NCBI RefSeq assembly: GCF_011742555.1
Contig: NZ_JAAQQR010000008.1
Coordinates: forward strand, 1-64,000
Source: Luteibacter jiangsuensis
GTDB lineage: Bacteria > Pseudomonadota > Gammaproteobacteria > Xanthomonadales > Rhodanobacteraceae
Direction of reading: 5' to 3'
DNA length: 64,000 nt
Shown: positions 26,617 to 36,635 of the stretch, one piece after another
Position numbering within the stretch: the stretch's first letter is position 1
Layout: each line of letters starts with the position of its first letter
Position numbers and translations under genes: made by a program
Notes under the pieces: model-generated
The model's database searches: none
Told to the model about the DNA's origin: nothing
Seen by the model: only the letters and a program-made list of their open reading frames with translations

Positions 26617-27902
26617 CAGGGGCGTTCGAGGATGGCCGTGACGCCCATGCCGCCCGCCGTGCAGATGGAGATCAGGCCGCGGCCGGAACCCTTCTGCTCC
26701 AGCATCTTCGCCAGGGTGGCCACGATACGCGCACCGGTGGCCGCGAACGGGTGACCGGACGCGAGACTGGAACCGTTGACGTTGAGCCTGGCCGGGTCGA
26801 TCGAACCCAGCGGAGCGTCCAGGCCCAGCCGCTGGCGGCAGTAGTCTTCGCTTTCCCAGGCCCGCAGCGTGCAGAGCACCTGCGCGGCGAAGGCTTCGTG
26901 GATCTCGTAGAAGTCGAAATCCTGCAGCGTGAGGCCCGCCTGTTTCAGCATGCGAGGCACCGCGACGGTCGGGGCCATGAGCAGGCCTTCGCCATGCACG
27001 AAGTCGACCGCGGCCACCTGCGCGTGCGTGAGGTAGGCCTGGATGGGCAGACCGCGCGCCGCGGCCCATTCCTCGCTGGCCAGCAGCACGGCGGCGGCGC
27101 CGTCCGAAAGGCCCGTGGAATTGCCGGCGGTGAGCGTGCCCTGACCGGAAGTCTTGTCGAAGGCGGGCTTCAGCGCCGCCAGTTTTTCCAGCGTGGTGTC
27201 CGGACGGAGGAAACCGTCGCGCTTCAAGCCGCGGAAAGGCACCACCAGGTCGGCGAAGAAACCGGCGTCGTACGCAGCGGCGAGCTTCCGGTGGCTGGCC
27301 AGGGCCAGTTCGTCCTGCTCCACGCGGCCGATCTTCCACTCCTTGGCCATGAGCTCGCAGTGGTCGCCCATGGACTTGCCCGTGCGCGGCTCGGCCACAC
27401 CCGGGAACGACGGCTTCAGCTCCTTGAACGAGAAGCCCCGGGTGGCGGCCTGGAACTTCTCCTTCACCGTCTTCGCACGGTTCATGGCCAGCAGCCGCTT
27501 GCGCAGCTTCTGCCCGTAGACGATGGGTACGTCGCTGGTGGTGTCGGAACCGCCCGCGATACCGGCTTCCATCTGGCCGGTGGCGATCCTGCTGGCGATG
27601 AGGATGGCGTTGTCGAGGGAGGTGCCGCACGCCCGGGCCGTGGTGATGCCGGGCGTGGTAGGTGCCAGCCCCGAGGACAGCACCGCCTCGCGCGCCAGGT
27701 TCCAGTCCGAGGAATGGCGGATGACGGCGCCCATGGCGACCTCGCCCAGCTCGGCACCATGCAGTCCGAACTTTTCCACCAGTGCCCCGAGCACCTTCAC
27801 CGACATGCCGAAGTTGCCGACATCGGCGTAGGCCGTGTTGTTGCGGCAGAAGGGGATGCGGACGCCGCCGATCACACCCACACGCTTTTGCGTCTTATCC
27901 AT
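26616..27902 (-). CDS. fadI: acetyl-CoA C-acyltransferase, FadI-like thiolase
   Basis: 428-residue thiolase that cleaves 3-ketoacyl-CoA in beta-oxidation or, in reverse, condenses acyl-CoAs. The active Cys is in TTARACGTSLDN, and the second catalytic residues are in YEIHEAFAAQVLCTLRAW and CTAGGMGVTAI. The segment NVNGSSLASGHPFAATGARI is typical of thiolases. The length and the RVGVIGGVRIPFCRNNTAY start resemble the anaerobic-type FadI rather than FadA. No FadJ gene adjoins it. The TonB-like gene is translationally coupled behind it. Confidence 0.88.
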   Translation of the reverse strand: MDKTQKRVGVIGGVRIPFCRNNTAYADVGNFGMSVKVLGALVEKFGLHGAELGEVAMGAVIRHSSDWNLAREAVLSSGLAPTTPGITTARACGTSLDNAILIASRIATGQMEAGIAGGSDTTSDVPIVYGQKLRKRLLAMNRAKTVKEKFQAATRGFSFKELKPSFPGVAEPRTGKSMGDHCELMAKEWKIGRVEQDELALASHRKLAAAYDAGFFADLVVPFRGLKRDGFLRPDTTLEKLAALKPAFDKTSGQGTLTAGNSTGLSDGAAAVLLASEEWAAARGLPIQAYLTHAQVAAVDFVHGEGLLMAPTVAVPRMLKQAGLTLQDFDFYEIHEAFAAQVLCTLRAWESEDYCRQRLGLDAPLGSIDPARLNVNGSSLASGHPFAATGARIVATLAKMLEQKGSGRGLISICTAGGMGVTAILERP

Positions 27903-28086
27903 GCTTGAGAAACTGTCCAGACCGAGGGGATGCCCCAGGGGCAGCCGAGTGCGAAGAAGAGGTCGCGGATGCCGACGATCGCCGACGAACGCGTATCGGC
28001 AAGGCTAACCCGCATCCCTTCCCGGTGAAAGCCCGATCCGGCCGAATGATAGAATTGCGTTCCTTTGCCGTTCGGAAAAACCTGCC

Positions 28087-29214
28087 GTGAACGAGTCGCT
28101 GATCGCCTGCCCCGCCGTACTGGCGCTGGAACTGGCCGGGGACGGCGCGCCCGACCGGCTCGAGCTCACCCGGGACGAGGCCCGCGTGCTGGCCTCCCTG
28201 GTGGCCGACGACCTGCGCGCCCTGCTGCCCGGCATCGAGACCTCGCGCCTGGCCATCGCCGGTGCCCTGTTCGACGGCGTGGAGCTGCTCCGCCCCGGCT
28301 TTCCGGTGTTTGCCACGCTGGAAGAACTGGCGCGGCGGATCCCCCGCGTGACCGACGCCGGCGGCGTGGTCGCCTTCGGCACCCACGAGGGCCACATGCC
28401 CGCGCAGCCGCTGGTGCCCGATCCCGCCTATGCCGGGGGCCCGATGCGGCTCGTACCCTGGATGGTGCTGGCACCCGCCAGCCAGGCGGAGGACATCGCG
28501 GCCGCCATGGAAGTGGAACTGGTCGGACGGGGCGAGGCCGGCACGGCCACCGCGGATTACCTCATGCGCACCCTGGGCATGCGCCTGGAACATGCGAGGT
28601 ATCTCAGCCGCAACGACCTGCTGGCGCTGACCTGCGTGCAATACGAGCACGTGAACCTGGCCCCCCTCTGGACCGTGCTGGAGGCCGCGCTGCTCACACC
28701 CTACAAGGAGGAGACGGCCCTGGGTTCGCGCGGGCTGCCCTTGCACTATGCGGAGGGGCGCGTCGGGGTGCCGGGGCCGTCCGCGTGGTTCGCGCGCGCC
28801 GGCAACAAGGGCGCCAACGCCGCTCACGAATTCGCCGGTACGCTGTTCGAACTCCGCCAGTACGCCGCCCTGCTCGCCGCACACCACGTCCCCCTTCACA
28901 TCGAAGGCGAATCGGCGCAAACGGCGGGCTACCTCGTCGAGCCCATCGCGACGGCGGACCCGGCGCTGCCCCCGCCGGCCCTTTACGCCCATGAGGCCGC
29001 CGGGCTGGGCATGGCCGCCATCACTGTCGCCCAGCCCACGCCGGGCAAGGCCAGGGTGCTGGCCCACGGGTATCCGCTGGCACCCGACGCGCTCGCGCCC
29101 CTGCTCGACGCGCTGGCCAAGGGCTATGGCGCCGCCCACGAGGTTCACGCGCTGGGCCGGATGCTGCTGGACGCCGACGGTGCCCTGTCGGCCCCGGCGC
29201 CCGCGCTGCATTGA
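28087..29214 (+). CDS. conserved hypothetical protein, 375 residues
   Basis: Cytoplasmic-looking, Ala/Leu-rich, with no signal peptide or membrane segment. The start is GTG at 28087 (VNESLIACPAVLALELAG). Notable segments are VAFGTHEGHMPAQPLVPDP and LTCVQYEHVNLAPLWTVLEA. I do not recognise a named family. The even coding bias and length suggest a real, conserved gene. It faces away from the thiolase and stands alone before the PAS-GGDEF-EAL gene. Confidence 0.75.
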   Translation: MNESLIACPAVLALELAGDGAPDRLELTRDEARVLASLVADDLRALLPGIETSRLAIAGALFDGVELLRPGFPVFATLEELARRIPRVTDAGGVVAFGTHEGHMPAQPLVPDPAYAGGPMRLVPWMVLAPASQAEDIAAAMEVELVGRGEAGTATADYLMRTLGMRLEHARYLSRNDLLALTCVQYEHVNLAPLWTVLEAALLTPYKEETALGSRGLPLHYAEGRVGVPGPSAWFARAGNKGANAAHEFAGTLFELRQYAALLAAHHVPLHIEGESAQTAGYLVEPIATADPALPPPALYAHEAAGLGMAAITVAQPTPGKARVLAHGYPLAPDALAPLLDALAKGYGAAHEVHALGRMLLDADGALSAPAPALH

Positions 29215-29266
29215 GGCTCTTTTTTGACGAATCGTCCGATATACGAGAGGAAACCAAGACCGTAGA

Positions 29267-31789
29267 GTGAACCGACGTTATCCCGGTTCCTCCATGCGCT
29301 CATCGATTCCACCCGTCAGCGACTCATCCTCGGACTGGTCCGCGTACCTCCTGGAGCGCACGCCGGCCATGATCGCGTACGTCGACACGGCGATGCGCTA
29401 TCGCTATGCCAGCCCCGCGTACCTCGCGTGGATGAATGTCGGCCACATCGACGTAGTCGGGCGGCCCGTCGCCGAGGTGATCGATCCCGCTCTGTGCGCG
29501 CTCATCGAACCCGACATCCGCGCCGCCCTCGGCGGCACGGCGATGGTGGCCGATCGCGCCATCCGCAACGGCGCCGGCGACCACTATGCGCAGGCCACCT
29601 TCTCGCCCGACGTGGACCGTGACGGCAACGTGCGCGGCGTGGCCATCCTCCTTGCCGACATTTCCAGCCGGCAGGTGCTCGAGGCACGCCTGCGGGAGAG
29701 CGAGCGGCGCTTCGCGCAGGCGTTCCGTTACGCCGCGATCGGCATGGCGCTGGTGCTGCCCGACGGTCGCTGGTTGCAGGTGAACCAGGCCCTGTGCGCC
29801 ATGCTGGGTTACGACGAGCAGGCGCTCATGCGCACGTCGTTCCAGGACGTCACCCATCCCGACGACCTCGCCGCCGACCTGGGGCACGTGGAAAAACTGC
29901 TCTCCGGCGACCGCCTCTCCTACCAGATGGAAAAACGCTACCTGCACCGCGACGGCCACGTGGTGCACGTGCAGCTCAGCGTCTCCCTGGTGCGCGACGA
30001 AATCGGCGGGCCGCTGTATTTCATTTCGCAGGTGCAGGACATCAGTGAACGCAAGGCGTTCGAAGACGCCCTCTTCCGCGAGCGGGAACTCGCCGAGGTC
30101 ACGCTGAAATCCATCGGCGACGCCGTCATCACCACCGACACCCAGCTCATCGTCACCTCGCTCAATCCCATCGCCGAGGCCATGACGGGATGGTCCAGCC
30201 ACGAGGCCGTGGGCCGGCCCATGGACGATATCTTCCAGCTGCGCGATCCGCTCACGCGCCGGCCGATTCCGAATCCGCTGATCATGGCCGTCAGCAAGAA
30301 CAGCATCGTAGGGCTCACCACCGATGCCATCCTCGTGCATCGCAATGGCTTCGACAGCCCGATCGAGGACTCGGCGGCCCCCATCCACGACCATGCGGGC
30401 AATGTGGTGGGCGGCGTGGTGGTGTTCCACGACGTGAGCGAAACCCGTGCGCTGGCCTTGAAAATGGCCCATCTCGCGCACCACGACACGCTCACCGGCC
30501 TGCCGAACCGCGCCCTGCTCACCTCGCGCATGGAATTCGCGGTGACCGCGGCGGCGCGCCGCAACCAGCGCGTGGCGCTGCTGTTCGTCGACGTCGACCA
30601 CTTCAAGCAGATCAACGACTCGCTCGGCCACGCCGCGGGCGACAGCCTTCTCCAGGAAGTGGCCCGGCGTATCCGTGGGGCCGTGCGCACCGACGACACC
30701 GTGAGCCGCCTCGGCGGCGACGAGTTCGTGGTGCTGCTGCCGCAGATCGAGAGCCCCGGCGATGCCAGCGTGGTGGCGGAGAAAGTGCTGTCCGCCTGCG
30801 GGCAGGCGTTCGGCCTGGGCCTGGACACCTCGGCGCTCGCCATCAGCTTCAGCATCGGCATCAGCGTGTATCCCGACGATGCGGAGGACGCCGAGTCGCT
30901 GTTGCGCAACGCCGACACCGCCATGTACGAAGCGAAGATGCAGGGGCGCAACGGCTATCGCTTCTTCAATCCCACGATGAACGAGCGCAACACCGCGCGC
31001 GTGCGCATCGAGGTGGAACTGCGCAAGGCCCTCGCCCGCAACGAACTCAGCCTGCACTACCAGCCCAAGGTGGACGTGGAACTCGGCACCATCATCGGCG
31101 CGGAGGCCCTGCTGCGCTGGCAGATGGACGGCGAAGACGTCTACTCGCCCGAGCAGTTCATTCCCGTGGCCGAAGACTGCGGCCTCATCGTGCCGATCGG
31201 CGAGTGGGCCTTGCGCGAGGCATGCCGCCAGGCGGAGGCCTGGACGCGACTATACCGGCCACTGTCCGTGTCGGTGAACGTCTCGGCGCTGCAATTCCAG
31301 CACACGCGCTTCTTCGAGTCGCTGCGCGCCGTACTCGCGGACACCGGCCTGCATCCCACCCTGCTCGAACTGGAAGTCACGGAACGCACGGTGATGGAAG
31401 GCGGCGACCACATCGCCGAACTGCTGCGCAAGATCAAGTCGCTCGGCGTGGCGCTCAGCCTGGACGACTTCGGCACCGGATATTGCAGCCTCGCGTACCT
31501 CAAGCACTTCCCGGTCGACATCCTCAAGATCGACCGCGCCTTCATACGCGACGTGGCGTGGGACAACGACAGCGCCGCCATCGTCGGCGCCATCGTCGGC
31601 CTGGGCAAGGGCATGAACAAGCAGGTGCTTGCCGAAGGGGTGGAAAGCATGGAGCAAGCCACCTTCCTCGGCTCTGCCGGCTGCTCGCAGATGCAGGGAT
31701 TCCTGTTCGGCAAGCCGATGACCGCGCGCGAGTTCGAGGAACGCATCGCCGTAGTGGACACGGGCGATCCGACGGTGACGCCGGATTGA
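29267..31789 (+). CDS. PAS-PAS-PAS-GGDEF-EAL cyclic-di-GMP signalling protein
   Basis: 840-residue cytoplasmic protein. Three PAS domains (about 15-130, 145-270 and 275-400) precede a GGDEF domain (about 405-565, RLGGDEFVVLLPQ) and an EAL domain (about 585-830, IIGAEALLRWQ). Both catalytic signatures are intact, including EVTERTV and LDDFGTGYCSL in the EAL part, so it may both make and degrade cyclic di-GMP. No membrane segment is seen, so the signal must be internal (redox, light or ligand). The start is GTG at 29267; an in-frame ATG at 29294 is an alternative. Confidence 0.92.
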   Translation: MNRRYPGSSMRSSIPPVSDSSSDWSAYLLERTPAMIAYVDTAMRYRYASPAYLAWMNVGHIDVVGRPVAEVIDPALCALIEPDIRAALGGTAMVADRAIRNGAGDHYAQATFSPDVDRDGNVRGVAILLADISSRQVLEARLRESERRFAQAFRYAAIGMALVLPDGRWLQVNQALCAMLGYDEQALMRTSFQDVTHPDDLAADLGHVEKLLSGDRLSYQMEKRYLHRDGHVVHVQLSVSLVRDEIGGPLYFISQVQDISERKAFEDALFRERELAEVTLKSIGDAVITTDTQLIVTSLNPIAEAMTGWSSHEAVGRPMDDIFQLRDPLTRRPIPNPLIMAVSKNSIVGLTTDAILVHRNGFDSPIEDSAAPIHDHAGNVVGGVVVFHDVSETRALALKMAHLAHHDTLTGLPNRALLTSRMEFAVTAAARRNQRVALLFVDVDHFKQINDSLGHAAGDSLLQEVARRIRGAVRTDDTVSRLGGDEFVVLLPQIESPGDASVVAEKVLSACGQAFGLGLDTSALAISFSIGISVYPDDAEDAESLLRNADTAMYEAKMQGRNGYRFFNPTMNERNTARVRIEVELRKALARNELSLHYQPKVDVELGTIIGAEALLRWQMDGEDVYSPEQFIPVAEDCGLIVPIGEWALREACRQAEAWTRLYRPLSVSVNVSALQFQHTRFFESLRAVLADTGLHPTLLELEVTERTVMEGGDHIAELLRKIKSLGVALSLDDFGTGYCSLAYLKHFPVDILKIDRAFIRDVAWDNDSAAIVGAIVGLGKGMNKQVLAEGVESMEQATFLGSAGCSQMQGFLFGKPMTAREFEERIAVVDTGDPTVTPD

Positions 31790-31816
31790 ATCGCCGCGGC
31801 GCAACCACGTCGCACC

Positions 31817-31923
31817 GTAGGAGCGCGCCCTGCGCGCGACATGTTTTGAGGCCATGCCTCGGAGCTGGCGCGCCAGCTCCACGCGTGCCGCAAAAGGCCG
31901 TCGCGCGCAGGGCGCGCTCCTAC
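31817..31923. repeat. REP-like inverted repeat, second type
   Basis: 24-bp arms GTAGGAGCGCGCCCTGCGCG... (31817-31840) and the exact complement (31900-31923) flank a centre that contains a perfect 20-bp palindrome, GGAGCTGGCGCGCCAGCTCC (31861-31880). The right arm overlaps the last codon and supplies the TAG stop of the acetyltransferase gene at 31920. It lies between convergent genes. Confidence 0.9.
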
Positions 31924-32372
31924 AACAGCGGCGCTTCGTACATGTAATAGTGGCAGCGCTCCATGCCCAGTCCGGCGTACGTGGCCTGCGCCCGCTCGTT
32001 CTCCAATTCCACGTAGAGCCGCAAGCCGACGGCGCCCGCGCCTTCGGCCATCGCTTTCACGTGCGCGTACATGGCCCGGAACACGCCCGACCGGCGCGCC
32101 TCGGGCGCGACATAGACGCTCTGCACCCACCAGAAATCGCCGCAGCGCCAGTCGCTCCACTCGTACGTGACCAACAGGCAGCCCACCGCGATGCCGTCCA
32201 GTTCCGCCACGAGATAGAACCCGCGGCGCGGCTCCTCGAACACGGCCCGCACGCCGCGCCCGATGGTTTCGGCATCCAGCTGCTTCTGTTCCGTTTCCCA
32301 GGCCATGGCGATATTCCAGCGGGCTATCGCATCGGCGTCTTCCGGCGCGGCACGGCGAATCTGTAGTGACAT
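31920..32372 (-). CDS. GNAT family N-acetyltransferase
   Basis: 150-residue acetyltransferase: LQIRRAAPEDADAIARWN at the start, motif A YVAPEARRSGVFRAMYAHV, then LYVELENERAQATYAGLGM. The substrate is unknown. The ATG lies 4 bp behind the ntrC stop and after AAGGA, so it is the third gene of an ntrB-ntrC unit. Its stop codon falls inside a REP element. Confidence 0.85.
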   Translation of the reverse strand: MSLQIRRAAPEDADAIARWNIAMAWETEQKQLDAETIGRGVRAVFEEPRRGFYLVAELDGIAVGCLLVTYEWSDWRCGDFWWVQSVYVAPEARRSGVFRAMYAHVKAMAEGAGAVGLRLYVELENERAQATYAGLGMERCHYYMYEAPLL

Positions 32373-32375
32373 GAG

Positions 32376-33757
<1,382 letters not shown>

Positions 33758-33761
<4 letters not shown>

Positions 33762-34765
33762 GCGCGCTCCATGGGCAGATAAAGCGAGAAGGTGGTTTCG
33801 CCCGGATGACTGGTGTAGCGAAGGTCGCCACCGTGTTCGAGGGCGATCTCGCGGGAGAGGGCCAGCCCCAGGCCCGTGCCTTCGGGATGCCCGGAAACGA
33901 GGGGCTGGAACAGCGTGTCGCGAAGCTCCGCCGGCACACCCGAACCGTCGTCCACGATGTCGACGCGCAAGGCGGCGCGCACGACGCGCTCACCGAGGCG
34001 CACCCCGTGGTCCACGCGCGTGCGCAGGGTGATCGTGCGGGCGCTCGCCTGGGTCGCGTTCCGGGTGAGGTTCAGCAGCACCTGGAGCAGGCGATCGGCA
34101 TCGCCCTGGATGTCCGGCAAGCTCGGGTCGTAGTCGTGCCGCGTGGCAGGCGCGCCCGGCTCCGCCGCGACCAGGGCTTCCAGACGCTCGAGCAATTCGT
34201 GCACGTTCACCGGCGCGATCCGGGCCGAGCCCCCATGGCGCAGGAGCCCGTCGGCAAGCGCCGCCAGACGGTCCGCTTCGGCAATGACCATCGACGCCAG
34301 CTGGCGCAGGTCGTCGTCGCCAAGCCGGCGTTCGAGCAGCTGCGCCGCGCCGCGAAGGCCCGCAAGCGGATTCTTCACCTCATGCGCCAACCCGCGCAGC
34401 GTGGCCGACAAGGGCGTGGCGGCGGGCGTCAGATCGGGCGCCAGGGGATGCACCTCGACCAGGATCCGCTCCTCCGCGACCGGCTGCATCGTGACGTCCG
34501 CCACCAGTTCCCGACCCCGCCCCACGTGGAAGGCGGTTCCACGCAGGTTGAAAGCGCGGCCTTCGCCCAGGGTACGAGCGAGGTGCGGAAGAAGCGCGGG
34601 GTTGCGCAGCAAGGCCGAGAGGTTCTGACCGACGGCGGTCCGGGGGCCCACGTCGAGCATCTCGCCCAGGGCGGGGTTGAGCCATTGCACCCGGCCGTCG
34701 GGCTCGAGCAGAGCCAGGCCTGTACTGAGGAGCGTTAGAAGTTCGGTGTCTTCGGGTGCAGGCAT
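33758..34765 (-). CDS. ntrB: nitrogen regulation sensor kinase NtrB
   Basis: 335-residue cytoplasmic histidine kinase. A PAS domain (about 8-115) precedes the HisKA segment with the phospho-His in GLAHEVKNPLAGLRGAAQLL. An HATPase domain follows, with NLTRNATQAS (N box), VDDGSGVP and GHPEGTGLGLALS. No membrane segments are seen, as in NtrB, which is controlled by PII proteins rather than by an outside signal. Its stop overlaps the ntrC start by 4 bases. Confidence 0.94.
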
Positions 34766-34800
34766 TGCACCAATTTAGGGAAGTCTTGGGTGCGGTGCAA
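34765..34800. promoter_or_regulatory. inverted repeat at the ntrB start
   Basis: TTGCACC (34765-34771) and GGTGCAA (34794-34800) form an exact outer inverted repeat; inner CACCAA and TTGGGTG also pair. The halves resemble the NtrC site consensus (TGCACC...GGTGCA), but the spacing here is 22 bp instead of about 5. It begins at the ntrB start codon, so it could be an autoregulatory site or a leader hairpin. Confidence 0.3.
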
Positions 34801-34962
34801 CATGAAGTGGCTTCGCCATCTTTCCAACGAACCTCGGTTCACGGGAATGGCCCTGGAGTCGGAGGTGCCGTTGCTGTGCAGTGAACGCCACGGTGCCGCA
34901 TCCACTGCGGATCATCTAAACGGAGGAAGGCAAGGTCACCTGTGCCTACGCTTTTGACAGCC

Positions 34963-35628
34963 TTATCGGGACGTCGATACGGCACCTTCTGCGACGTTCC
35001 AGACGCTTCGTGGTTTACCCGTGGGATCGAAAAGGGAAAAGCGCCCCCCTCGGCCCCTGGCCGACATTTCGAACAGGCTCACATCGCCGACGGCCGCATC
35101 TGCATATTCCAGGACAAAGGTGGCTGACCGGTTCTTCTCGTCAACATACATGCCGATGGCATCCCTGTCAGGGTAGTCAAATGAAATTGCCCCGCGGCCA
35201 TTGCTCAGCCAGGAGATCCCACCCCGCTCGTCTCCTGCAGTGTTGTGGATAAAGAGGCCCACGGAATCTCCGATTCGGTGGAAGTTGGCCGGAACCTTGC
35301 CCTGAATCTGCGGTGGAAAGGATTGCCCGACCGTCAGCCGGTCGTGCCCCTGTTCGTCAAGGAACAGCAAGGCGACGGACCCTGCATCGTGGCGGATACG
35401 GTTCGGGACGTCTGGAAAGGGTGCGCCTATGACAATGCGCGCCCGCCGTTGCGCGTCCTCAACAACCAGTCCCCGGACGTGAACGATGCCGGATTGCCTG
35501 CCTGGACCGGCGAAAGCGAATGCCCCGCTTAGCGCCATCGACACCACAAAGAGGCCAATGCAAAGGAAAGTCAGACGGCGGCTCTTCCGCTCTAGTTGTA
35601 GCATCCTGGCTTCGATATCCAATTTCAT
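34963..35628 (-). CDS. hypothetical protein with N-terminal membrane anchor
   Basis: 221 residues from the ATG at 35628, preceded by GAGGGGAC. A short coiled-coil-like start (MKLDIEARMLQLERKSRR) leads into one membrane segment (about 20-40), then a beta-rich domain (RGLVVEDAQRRARIVIGAPF, LLFLDEQGHDRLTVG, FSLFDPTGKPRSVW). Repeated 'strand, D-x-x-G, strand' units suggest a beta-helix or propeller-like fold. I recognise no family. The third-position GC seems lower than in neighbours, consistent with acquired DNA; this is an impression, not a measurement. Confidence 0.65.
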   Translation of the reverse strand: MKLDIEARMLQLERKSRRLTFLCIGLFVVSMALSGAFAFAGPGRQSGIVHVRGLVVEDAQRRARIVIGAPFPDVPNRIRHDAGSVALLFLDEQGHDRLTVGQSFPPQIQGKVPANFHRIGDSVGLFIHNTAGDERGGISWLSNGRGAISFDYPDRDAIGMYVDEKNRSATFVLEYADAAVGDVSLFEMSARGRGGRFSLFDPTGKPRSVWNVAEGAVSTSR

Positions 35629-35726
35629 GCCGTCCCCTCGCCAATTGAAACTCTTCGGACGCACGGCAGCGCGAGAAGGTTTAGCGATGGCGTCGACCTG
35701 CCAAGGACGGAAGACAAATTGCAGGG

Positions 35727-36386
35727 TCAGATAGCGCGAGCCAGAGCACCTTCAACGCTCGAAAACAGGTGCACGAAGCACTTCGAATCGACCGCGTCCT
35801 GCAAGTGTTTCCTCGCCGCCTCTGTATCGCCGAGTGCCAGCGCGGCATAACCGGCGCTGTACGAGCGCACCGGCGAAGGGTTACTGCCGAAGCCCCAAAA
35901 CCTATCGAAGCTCTCATTATCATGTTGAAGGATTCGGAGTACTTCTGAGCGATTGCCAAGGATGCCGTACCACTGGAGGGCCTTCGACAATTGATTCACG
36001 ACGTCCTGGATGGCCCAGGAGAGATTCTTGCCCTCTGCATCGATCGCCCACACATGAGCGATTGAAGAAGGGGACGACATTGTCGGCAAGAGCATCCCTC
36101 GAATCAGGCATCCGGCCTCGTCAGGGAGCAGCTTTCCGTCCTTGACCTTCGGTGGCCATCGCGGCGGGATGTAGGTGGGAAACCATCCCAGATTCACCCG
36201 GAATGAGTGCGGCGTGATGCCGAGAACGTCCGCGTTGTATTTACTGAAGGACTGGACGTTAAAGACATCCACCCCATCCGCGCCGTGCCGCCACGCTGTC
36301 CTGGTAGTGAATGTATCGAAGCCGACTTCCTCAAGAAGGGTCCAGATCCGTCGCTTTACCTCGCGGCTGATCGTCTTGCTATCCAA
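35727..36386 (-). CDS. DUF4304-like hypothetical protein
   Basis: 219 residues with TTG start at 36386 behind CAGGAG. The N-terminal half (SREVKRRIWTLLEEVGFDTF, RTAWRHGADGVDVFNVQSF, then FRVNLGWFPTYIPP) resembles the DUF4304 family, whose function is unknown and whose genes are often found singly in accessory DNA. The C-terminal part (YAALALGDTEAARKHLQDAV) looks like a single helical repeat. Family membership is from memory of the pattern and is uncertain. Confidence 0.55.
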   Translation of the reverse strand: MDSKTISREVKRRIWTLLEEVGFDTFTTRTAWRHGADGVDVFNVQSFSKYNADVLGITPHSFRVNLGWFPTYIPPRWPPKVKDGKLLPDEAGCLIRGMLLPTMSSPSSIAHVWAIDAEGKNLSWAIQDVVNQLSKALQWYGILGNRSEVLRILQHDNESFDRFWGFGSNPSPVRSYSAGYAALALGDTEAARKHLQDAVDSKCFVHLFSSVEGALARAI

Positions 36387-36635
36387 GGTCCGGAACTCCT
36401 GAATTCGGGTTGGCTTCCCGTCTACTCATCGCTTCCATCCTAGCTGTCTCACCAACAGGCGGTCATCTCGGGACGCTCGGGCTCGTTGGCCTCAAGTAGA
36501 AGATCCGATTGCTGTTATCAGTCCGATGCATCCCCGAATGACGTTGGCGGATCCGGCAGCCACCGAGCGCGAGCCGCCCCAACCACGGCATAATAGCCTC
36601 TGCCCAAAGCGGGCCATTACAGGGGAATCGAACGT

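Noticed and set aside
31861-31880. 20-bp palindrome as a regulator binding site
   Set aside because: It is the centre of a REP-like element between convergent gene ends, so a hairpin is the simpler reading.
34942-35127. Short plus-strand open frame after a GGAGGAAGG motif
   Set aside because: It lies opposite the gene at 34963-35628, whose ribosome site and membrane segment are better support.
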